A stretch of 15,496 nt of DNA. Source: Phialocephala subalpina. Taxonomy: Eukaryota > Ascomycota > Leotiomycetes > Helotiales > Mollisiaceae. The stretch spans positions 1-15,496 of the forward strand of contig FJOG01000104.1 of assembly GCA_900073065.1 (NCBI GenBank), read 5' to 3'. Both the position numbers and the translations under genes were made by a program. The notes under the pieces are model-generated. The model had not been told where the DNA came from, did no database searches, and saw only the letters and a list, made by a program, of their open reading frames with translations. The first letter of the stretch is position 1. The number at the start of each line of letters is the position of its first letter. Below are positions 8,747 through 15,496 of the stretch, in pieces.

Positions 8747-9584
8747 TCTCGGCTCCAACTCACGCTCTTTAATATCGGCTCCTTGCCTGAATTACCGTTG
8801 GATTTTGGTTCAAAGGACCATCTTCCTTTAACAACTTTCGGTTCCTCGTTGCATTCGTGCTATTCTCTTCTTTTCTTGCTCATTGTACTGTGGCTAGTGG
8901 AGAAGCCATTATTTCATCTGCGGAACGCGCGGCACAATCTAAGGGACCTTGAAGGTGAAGGTGAAGGGTACGGTGAGATGCCTGGCCGGGAATTGAAGTT
9001 CTTGTTGTAGAGTTCGGAGCTTGTTCAGTTCTTAAGGATGCGATCTCCTACGAACGGTGCGGATAGATCAATCTAACATCTCCTTGCTGAGAATATATTC
9101 AAAACGTTGGGCTCAGCCTCGTGCACGTGTCTCCAAGAAGTCCATTGTGAAGTTTCCACATAGCCAAATAGCGTAGTCCGAATTTAGAGGCGATTGTATC
9201 ATTCTTACTCTTATGGTATGCCTAAGACCGTTAAGAGATGATAGATTAGGACGCGAATAAATTAAAAAGAGAGTTAAAGCAGATTTCTCGAGAAATTGGA
9301 AACGTCGATTCGATAGTATATTCGTATGCTTAAATCTTTGATTTATAAAGCTTTCTTCCCCTCGTTTATAATACAATCATTCGCTTTTTTTAATTACGTG
9401 GACGCTAGATATCTCAGTGGCCCGATATTGGTGTGGTTACACAGTGATAATTGAATAGTTATATAGGCGGGGTAGTAATTTGCTTCTCTTTTCATTTCCT
9501 CTTATCTCTTCCCCATTTGTATTTTATTTAAAGACATAAATCAAGAATTAGAATATCTAAACGTTCTATTCTACATTTCCGATA
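8747..9584. other. Intergenic region
   Basis: A 97-codon open frame at 8,717-9,010 has no domain and lies in the likely 3' UTR of the upstream gene; I do not call it. Two GAAGGT units and a partial third lie near 8,951-8,968. Bases about 9,230-9,400 are more AT-rich and resemble lightly RIP-mutated sequence. A 14-bp perfect palindrome ATTTCTCGAGAAAT lies at 9,283-9,296. A CT-rich tract at about 9,483-9,517 precedes the start at 9,585 and looks like its promoter region. Confidence 0.5.
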
Positions 9585-10304
9585 ATGAACTCATCTAATA
9601 GTGTATTTGCTAATCAACAAATTATCGATCTGACTACCCCGGACGACATCAAAAAAGAGGGCAAAACCTTATTATCTTCATCCTCGTCTTCCAAAGCCAT
9701 TAAACGTTTGCGTCATCCGTCTCAATTATGTCTGGCATATATTTAACGCAGTATAGTTACCAAGAAATAACGTCTCGCAAACTAGGCATTCACACGGTGA
9801 GCATCGTAATTGACATTTTTTGGGTGTAGCTAACAATGAATGAAAGATGATAGAGCATCGATAGACCTTCTCTATCAAGCTGCCATCCAAGCAAACACAA
9901 ACACGCAGACGTTTAGTAAGTTATCGACACTCGATTTAATATCACCTTACGTTTATTAGAAGTGGAGCTGACCAATGTATTGAGCTACAGGCGAGGGCCA
10001 GTTCAACGTACCAAAAACCTCTCACGATCACTCCGTGTCAACACAACCGGTGCTCACGGGGGCGGATGCCTCTCCTGGCTCGACGGGAAGGAGTTTTGCA
10101 CAATTGATGTCAGCATCACAAAATACAAATCTAATGGATCAAGATTCAGGAGATATTTGGGGATCGACGCAGAAACCATCAGTCTCCAGAAGTCCACGTG
10201 ACGAGAACAAGATTCGTAATATAGCGCAGCCAAAGAAAAGATCTAAACATTTTCAAGATCGTACCCTGTCAAGGCGAACCCAATGCGCTTCCTTGCCTCA
10301 TTGA
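9585..10304 (+). pseudogene. Broken or uncertainly spliced gene with a SUMO-interaction-like motif
   Basis: From the ATG at 9,585 the first frame reads 53 codons to a TAA at 9,744-9,746. It has IIDL followed by TTPDD (residues 13-21), a classic SUMO-interaction pattern with acidic flank, then a Ser run and a basic KAIKRLRH patch. Further exons are visible: an intron with GTGAGC, GCTAAC and AAAG (9,797-9,846), an exon reading DDRASIDLLYQAAIQAN, and a strong intron (9,916-9,990; GTAAGT, GCTGACC, CTACAG). After that the frame stays open to TGA at 10,302-10,304 and includes a PKKRSK nuclear-localisation-like patch. I found no good splice pair joining the first frame to the second exon. The last part (from about 10,160) is antisense to a transcription-factor relic, so the natural 3' end is probably lost. 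A CT-rich tract before 9,585 supports the start. Function unknown. Confidence 0.45.
9916..9990 (+). other. Intron in the 9,585 gene (75 nt, phase 1)
   Basis: GTAAGT donor, CTGAC branch about 18 bases before the acceptor, and CTACAG acceptor. Joining the flanks forms a Ser codon and keeps the frame open for over 100 further codons. These are the best splice signals of this locus. Confidence 0.7.
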
Positions 10305-10976
10305 AAAGTGCAAGGCCTGGCGGCCTCGATGACGTTCCACCCTTAACATCACTCGGACGGCCTTGATGTACTTCAATCGGGTTCCCACGGGAGCCTTCGA
10401 TTGGTAGCTCTTCTAGCGCGAAGACAAGAAGCGCGATAACTGAGCTTGTATCGCCATTGAAACCCTCTGTGTGTACTCTCGTAAGGGTATCCGAAGTGAA
10501 ATTTTGTCTATCCATAAAGGGATAGATAAAAAAGAGGGCTGACTAGCAGGAGATGGTTGCGCTGGGCCGAATCCGGTTAGTATGGGGGCTCGAATAGGAA
10601 TTCGATCGACTTTGCCTTCCAAGCTCTTTAGTCGGTCCAGAATTTCAACGAGAGTCTGGTCCTTCTTAGTCGGCGGTGGCTCTCTATACTTACAGTCTAG
10701 CTTCATCCTCTGGCATAGGCCACACTCCGGGCGTTGTTCATCACATTTTTGCTTCCTCAAACGGCAAGTATCACAGGCCTTCAATAGCAATGGTCAGTCC
10801 CGGAGCGCAATACAATCTAGAGGGTTTGGATGTCCGCAACATCATCGACATAGTGGATCACATCTCGCGATGCTGCGAAGAAAAACAAGGCTTACTTGCG
10901 CGGCGATGGCACCTCTCTCCTTTCTCCGCTTAAAAGGGGGCCCAGAGTTGATGCTAGATGCTGAATCCAGATTCAT
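10160..10976 (-). pseudogene. Zn(II)2Cys6 fungal transcription factor, truncated and inactivated
   Basis: Exon 1 (10,976-10,896) starts at an ATG and encodes 27 residues, including KRRKERGAIAAQ. A phase-0 intron (10,895-10,779) follows. Exon 2 starts with the zinc cluster, Cys spacing C-x2-C-x6-C-x6-C-x2-C-x6-C, then a PPTKKD linker and a coiled-coil-like LVEILDRLKSLEGKV. The frame is lost near 10,521-10,528, where a different frame takes up the fungal transcription-factor middle region (FMDRQNF, DTLTRVHTEGFNGDTSS, GSRGNPIEV, PPGLALFNEARKRIGF). From family memory about 100 codons are missing at this switch, so I infer an internal deletion joined out of frame. A TAG at 10,243-10,245 replaces the expected Gln before IFSLAALYYESCSRHVDFW. 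Similarity ends near 10,165, so the C-terminal half is gone. It was a nuclear DNA-binding regulator and is now non-functional. Confidence 0.85.
10779..10895 (-). other. Intron of the Zn2Cys6 pseudogene (117 nt, phase 0)
   Basis: On the minus strand the donor is GTAAGC, the branch is ACTGAC and the acceptor is TTGAAG. Splicing joins a basic N-terminal exon exactly to the first Cys of the zinc cluster, a common intron position in this family. An in-frame TGA just upstream of the zinc-cluster exon shows that an intron is needed. Confidence 0.75.
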
Positions 10977-11653
10977 AATTACACATTCTGGCTTCGGAAA
11001 GAATAAATCGGTGATATCGGCGGCCTTATTCTATTGTGCGCGCAAATATAGTAATAAATTCGATGTCTGTAACAAGTAATGATACGATTTGTATTGCCTC
11101 TGCTATCAGACTTTGAGTGCAATTTGTTATTGCTAGATTGCGGTAACGACGTCGTTAAGTCGAGGAAGAAGGCCATCGGAGGGATCTCCGCTCGGTGGAG
11201 GTCGCGTCATGTAAAGAGTTCGGGTCACATGTATTTAGTCACTGGGTGTCAACCCCGCAACAGATAGTCAACATCTTGCCGATCCCGTTTAGTGGATACA
11301 GCCGGCCGCTATGCACTTAGGGAGATACAGTCCAAGACAGCAGACGGTTTGGTAGAAGCTTGGACCGGCTTGTTAGTCAAGCAGGGGAGAAATCAGACGT
11401 GGGACAGAATTGGGTTCTGTACTTGGATGAATGATATGAATGATGTGGCACAGGACAGCTGTCTACTAGGCTAAGAGTCTGAGAAATTTTTTTGCCATGC
11501 GGAGATTTCAATTCCGTATTTATACTCAATCAAGTTACTTACAATCGAAGGCTTCGAATGTTTGAAAGCATTCACTTCACCAGCAAAACTCACAAGTTCT
11601 CGACCTGCAGATATAGATGTTGAGCATACATAATGTTTGAATGGCTTGCCTAT
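10977..11653. other. Upstream region of the pseudogene and unassigned sequence
   Basis: Open frames of about 60 codons at 11,079-11,267 (plus) and 11,292-11,474 (plus) lack a convincing ATG context, domain or splice signals. The zone should contain the old promoter of the minus-strand transcription factor. I see no supported gene. Confidence 0.4.
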
Positions 11654-11977
11654 CTACTCCATTATTTCCACTCGAAGGGTCTGGGTCAGGAGGAGAGTCT
11701 GCATGCTCTCAACGACGGCCCTCGTCAGTATCCCATCACTGCGCGCGGCCTCAAGCCGATCCAAAGCTCTATGGCAGTGCTGTGGTTGTTGCTCCTTCGC
11801 CGCCAGCCTCCAGTGCCGCTCTCCAGCACCCCAGAAGTCCAGGGTCTCGCTGTCAAGGTCTGGGTCATGAGGGGAGACCTTCTTGACCCGCTCGTTGATG
11901 AATGAACCCCATCCAATTCGATAAAAGTCTTCAGGTTTCTTCACGCCACTCAACCTTCTTGAAATGGTACCTGACAT
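11654..11977 (-). CDS. Hypothetical 107-residue protein, possible gene fragment
   Basis: An ATG-initiated frame of 107 codons with normal composition, in contrast to the AT-rich blocks on both sides. It is charged and hydrophilic, with motifs such as KKPEDFYRIGWGSFINERVKKV near the N-terminus (residues about 13-34) and an Arg/Glu-rich C-terminal half without Cys clusters or membrane segments. Overlapping frames of 77-90 codons exist on the plus strand, so openness alone is weak evidence. Its ATG-proximal part contains the 14-mer shared with the hairpin at 6,323-6,361. I do not recognise the family. It could be an exon of a larger broken gene. Confidence 0.35.
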   Translation of the reverse strand: MSGTISRRLSGVKKPEDFYRIGWGSFINERVKKVSPHDPDLDSETLDFWGAGERHWRLAAKEQQPQHCHRALDRLEAARSDGILTRAVVESMQTLLLTQTLRVEIME

Positions 11978-12002
11978 TAAACCTGCCTATAGCGAGAGTA
12001 CT

Positions 12003-12473
12003 TTAATTAAAAGCGTAGGCCCAAGCTAAATCCTTTTCCCACCTGCACAGCCTAACGTATTGTCCAGTCTTATACGCCAGAGAGGATGGGCTGCTATTAC
12101 CATATTGGTCGCATGAATCTGTGGCAAAAATGATTTCGGCATTCTCATAAAGTTGTAATTCAACCTTCTTCGCAATATCAATAAGAAATCGACCTCCTAA
12201 ATTCGTTCGCGTATTAAACCCGACGGCAATCGCCTCGTTAATGCATACGTAAGCGATGATAATGTCTCTAAGCATAATTAAGAGATGTTTCCAATCTGGA
12301 CTAATATATTCAGAGTGTACCTACATCGTCTTAGCCTTTAATAGAAGCTTCGGAAGAACTATGGTCGCCGCAAGGGCTAGCGGGCGAGTTGTCGAAAAGG
12401 AGTTGCCTTTGTTGCAAAGGGCTGTGAATTCGGTCATTATCCGTTCGATTTCTTCTGCTATTCCCCTTATCTC
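12003..12473 (-). pseudogene. Unrecognised coding relic with one in-frame stop
   Basis: The minus-strand frame is open from 12,473 to the stop at 12,003 apart from a single TAG at 12,321-12,323. The second part has an ATG and 90 codons, with hydrophobic LRDIIIAYVCINEAIAVGF and then GGRFLIDIAKKVELQLYENAEIIFATDSCDQYG. The first part contains EEIERIMTEFTALCNKGN and LALAATIVLPKLLLKAK. The one stop would fit a CAG or TGG codon mutated to TAG. No splice pair around it makes a legal intron: GTAGGT to CCAG would be only 29 bases. Further upstream, to about 12,650, frames continue in pieces with shifts. I infer a decayed gene or transposon protein of unknown family. Confidence 0.4.
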
Positions 12474-13190
12474 TTAAAGGAAAGTAACTTTCTGTGATAG
12501 AAGTAGTCAGCTATTAAAGTTCGAGATAATAAGGCTACATTTATATACCGCGTAGAGAGTGCGAATCTACATTTTGATATCGATCGTAACCAGCTTGATA
12601 TCTGGGTTTATAGGATTAAACTTGGAATCGGTCTCCATCTTATAAAAGTCTTATTTTTCGTCGGATGGTTTATTGGATGTATATACCGTCGAAAATGTGC
12701 GAAGTTTTAATCGAAAGTTTAATCTATAATTAAAAAAGATTAACGACGTGACTATTAGAGAGTATCTTGAAGGTAGAAGGGAAAATAGAACAAATGATTG
12801 CGCTAGGCAGCGGAGAAACCTCAATTCGTGATCGCATCATTGATTAGTGACTCACATTTAAGGCGACAATTCTGATGGCCGCCATACACGTGCCGACTTT
12901 GCACTATGAGACAGTATTCTCGTATGGTTTCGGGATTGCAGCGCCATAGAGCGTCTTCGAAACTTCATACAGTTGCTTCTTCTCGTTTTATCCGTGGAGC
13001 TCAAGGGCTTCACAATGGGCAGTGGAAGATGTCTGGCAGCAGTTTCGAGCCATGTATAGGTTGATCGAGCTGAAAGTTGAGGAGCATGTCAGGTGTGGAG
13101 ACAGCGAACGTTAGGATGAAGGTAGTCTGCCTTCTGATACAGCCCCCAAAATCCGCTGCCCGACAGGTTTATAGCTGATAGGATTGGGGC
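12474..13190. other. Mixed sequence without a supported gene
   Basis: Bases 12,480-12,760 are moderately AT-rich, and minus-strand frames there look like decayed upstream parts of the relic at 12,003-12,473. Bases 12,790-13,140 are of normal composition with only short frames. A CACGTG lies at about 12,888-12,893. I see no gene. Confidence 0.4.
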
Positions 13191-13300
13191 CGACGGGTCT
13201 GTGGTTAATTAGCTATGTGTAATTCTGCGACCGCGAAAACCCTATCGCGTCAACCCGTCGATCCGATATCCCCGATCATTCAACTTGTCGGCGGACAAGT
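13191..13300. repeat. Cluster of short inverted repeats, possible transposon end
   Basis: CGACGGGT (13,191-13,198) is the complement of ACCCGTCG (13,253-13,260). ACTTGTC and GACAAGT form a 7-bp stem with a 4-base loop (13,283-13,300). GC-rich, CCCGTCG-type subterminal motifs of this kind occur at ends of fungal hAT-like elements, and the RIP-degraded block starts just to the right. No transposase could be read next to it, so the link is only suggestive. Confidence 0.35.
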
Positions 13301-14502
13301 CGAGACTTACTATCGACGAACTCACGAAATTATAAACAAAACAGTTTCTTAGCTGGAAATATAGCTCAAGTGCGACCCCGTCTCTTCTTCCGCTTCTTGA
13401 AATACTAACTACGCTAAACTCTTAATCAAATCGTTTAATAGTTAAAGTAAAGCGCTATTTCTTATTACTTTGATTACTACTTTTCCGTCTGCTGTTTATT
13501 CTTAGAAATAATACAACGAATTATTAGCCGCGGATCTTTAGTAACTCTAATCGCAATACTTGCAAAAAACTATTTAAATAATAAGCTTATAATATTCGAT
13601 TTTAAAAAGATTATTAATTTTATAAGTTTAATAACTCACGATAATATAAACGAAAAAATTTATAGCGAAATTAGCTTTTTTATAAATAAACTTAATATAA
13701 ATATAGAAAGGTTATAATAAAATAATTTTAAATTAAAGAAATATTTTAATATTTAATAATATTAATTAACTTTATAATTATAAACGGTATAATTAAACCT
13801 TTTACTAATAATAAGCATATAAAGAAGTCTTTATAAACGCTTATAAATAAATAGGTAAAATAAATTAGTAAAAATAATTAATCCTATTCTAATGGTCCCG
13901 CGGCTAGTAGTAATTATTCAGAGGCCAAGACCCTCAACTTTAGTAAGCATATAGCAAATAAGCCCTTACTTTATTTCTATCGCACTAACCATTAAATTTT
14001 GACGTTACAAAGTTCTCCTCCTATAATAACTTTACTTAAGTCGAAACTATACTACGAGCGCAAACAAAGCGAAAACGAAAGCATCCGGCAAATTATATCT
14101 CAATATATTAAGGTAATTAGCTAGCGAGGCGGATACGCTATCTACGCTTCCTCGCGACATTTTAAACAAGCGGAATAGGATTATTAGCTTAGAAGCTCTT
14201 ATTTAATTATGGCACTATATTTAAGCAAAACGCGGGTCGCCTTCGAATAAGGAACCGGAGAGCACACCCGAGACCTCTGACCCCTCAAACACTGGTTAGC
14301 TCGTCTTGTACTCCCACATCTCTCAACGAACCGGCTCTGTTTTGATGACGCTCAAAACGCATCTGCATTATGCGGAAGGTCTCAAAAGGATGGTGCGTTG
14401 TTCTGATGAGAGCGCTGTATTGTTTTCAGCGAATCCGATCACCGAGAACCTCGCACCAATCTTGATTCACCTCCATACTGATTACCCCGCCCTTGCCACG
14501 TA
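13301..14502. repeat. RIP-degraded block, then start of a GC-normal patch
   Basis: From about 13,400 to 14,225 the sequence is AT-rich with CpA depletion and stops in all frames. A less damaged part near 13,890-14,160 keeps short open pieces (for example KSKLYYERKQSENESIRQ) that may be a retroelement or transposon protein, unassigned. From about 14,230 composition returns to normal. The 66-codon plus-strand frame at 14,306-14,506 shows no domain. Confidence 0.5.
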
Positions 14503-14685
14503 TTAAGTCATCAGCTCATTCTTACCCACAAAGATCTTAAGCGAGTTGAGGACGCTCAACAAGATACCTGTCTCATCTATATTGTATGTATTTTCTGCGA
14601 GAACTGTTGAGCTACTAAGCTCCTTCCCAATTACTAGGAACCAGTCCACTACCTTGTCGTAGATATGATGGTCGCTGTTGGTCAC
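14503..14685 (-). pseudogene. Fot1/pogo-type (Tc1-mariner superfamily) transposase fragment
   Basis: The minus strand encodes HIYDKVVDWFLVIGKEL, then LAENTYNIDETGILLS and a VGKNE end. This is the start of the DDE catalytic domain of pogo/Fot1 transposases, which cut and paste DNA transposons; the Asp of the NIDETG motif would be the first catalytic residue. The frame stays open upstream to about 14,750 without an ATG and with weaker similarity. Downstream a stop follows the motif and the expected next conserved stretch is not found, so both ends are truncated. The fragment is GC-normal although it lies between RIP-degraded blocks. That fits a piece too short or too diverged to be recognised by RIP. 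Confidence 0.75.
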
Positions 14686-14760
14686 GCCTCTCGTCCTGGT
14701 CCGGTAGAGGTCGAAGTTCGGACGGCCCAGAGCTGCTCCCGAGCTTAGCCTCGAAATGGG

Positions 14761-15496
14761 GACGTTTTAATTCTCTCCCACGTTCGGAGTTGTGCTTGCG
14801 TTTTCGAGATGGGTATTGCGAGGTGTTCGACTGGCCATTAGACGAATAGCTCGAACGTTTCCTTGCTTACGTCTTTCCATATCGTGCAGCCGGCTTGGGC
14901 CTCCGATAGGCTACCTTTTACTAAGCTATATAGTAATTTAGAGAGTCGGGCGATTGCTTCTTCGTAAACGGAGAACTTTATCGGGATATCGTTACTCGTT
15001 TCGTCGATAATAAACTTAAAAAGTCGAGAATTAATAATTTTATATTAGAAATTATTAGTATAATATATCGTAAAAAATAATAATCTTAAATTTTAAGTTT
15101 TTTATAATATAAGAAATAATTTCGAAAAATAAAAATATTTTATTTATTAAAAGTTTTTCGTAATTATAATTTTCTATTAAAAAATAAATAAGAAAAACTT
15201 AAAAAGTTTTTGTATTTCAAATAAAAAATAATAATAATAATCGTAATATAAAAGAAAATAAAATATATTCTTAAAATAAAATTAATATTTTAATTTAATA
15301 AATATAAATAATTTAAATAATTTAAATTAATTTCGTAATTTCGATAAATAATTTTTATTATATCAAATAACGAAAAACGATAATTTTATAAGATTTTATT
15401 TTATAAAATTTATTTCTTTCATTTATTTAAATTTGAAATAAAAATTTTAAAAAAAAAAATTATATATAAAATATAAATATAATATAAAAATTTTAA
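14761..15496. repeat. End of the GC-normal patch and strongly RIP-degraded AT-rich block
   Basis: Composition is normal to about 14,950 without further recognisable coding. From about 15,010 to the end the sequence is nearly pure A/T with only TCG, ACG and a few CTT contexts for C. It is the most extreme RIP-type sequence of the window and no gene can be read in it. Confidence 0.7.

Noticed and set aside
8717..9010. 97-codon frame just after the preproprotein gene
   Set aside because: It lies across the likely polyadenylation signal and 3' UTR. It has a hydrophobic patch but no domain, and its start is only 6 bases after the upstream stop.
11079..11474. Two plus-strand frames of 60-62 codons
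   Set aside because: Short, without domain, promoter or splice evidence.
12296..12324. GTAGGT to CCAG as an intron removing the TAG at 12,321-12,323
   Set aside because: Only 29 bases, below normal fungal intron size, and it leads to another stop shortly after joining.
14306..14506. 66-codon plus-strand frame beside the transposase fragment
   Set aside because: No motif; the opposite strand carries the recognised transposase fragment right next to it; probably chance.
1..15496. tRNA, rRNA and CRISPR elements
   Set aside because: I looked for tRNA-like A and B boxes with cloverleaf pairing, rRNA-like blocks and regularly spaced repeats. The only A-box match is in the candidate SINE, whose D-stem does not pair, so it is not a functional tRNA gene. 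No regular repeat array is present.

Overview
This window looks like a piece of a filamentous ascomycete (Pezizomycotina) genome with a two-compartment layout. The fungal signs are short GT-AG introns with CTAAC/CTGAC-like branch sites, CT-rich stretches just upstream of start codons, a Zn(II)2Cys6 transcription-factor relic, Ty3 and Fot1/pogo-type transposon relics, and a very strong RIP (repeat-induced point mutation) signature. I cannot name the species.

Layout. Bases 1 to about 5,190 are an extremely AT-rich, RIP-destroyed block. In it I can still read the integrase, GPY/F, chromodomain and AT-hook-like tail of a Ty3/gypsy chromovirus (about 1,300-2,926), and a separate RIP-mutated LTR with a TATA box and an upstream polypurine tract (about 4,663-4,969). 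Bases about 5,190-13,400 are an island of ordinary base composition. It holds: a 12-bp hairpin; a candidate tRNA-derived SINE (6,812-7,007); one convincing intact gene (7,243-8,710); a spliced or broken plus-strand gene with a SUMO-interaction-like motif (from 9,585); a Zn2Cys6 transcription-factor pseudogene on the minus strand (10,160-10,976) that runs antisense into it; and two unrecognised minus-strand coding relics (11,654-11,977 and 12,003-12,473). From about 13,400 to the end the sequence is RIP-eroded again, interrupted by a GC-normal patch (about 14,230-14,950) with a Fot1/pogo-type transposase fragment.

The most interesting gene is 7,243-8,710. It encodes a secretory-pathway preproprotein with an N-terminal membrane/signal segment, three Lys-Arg|Asp Kex2-type sites, six N-glycosylation sequons and an Ala/Gly-rich hydrophobic segment. 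This layout recalls fungal killer-type preprotoxins, but I recognise no family. Its second intron is a multiple of three, has no stop codons and contains a strong hairpin, so retention would give a second in-frame protein form. Apart from this gene, the island reads as a degenerating accessory region: its coding relics are truncated, frameshifted or rearranged, and at least one nonsense change fits RIP leaking from the neighbouring repeats.
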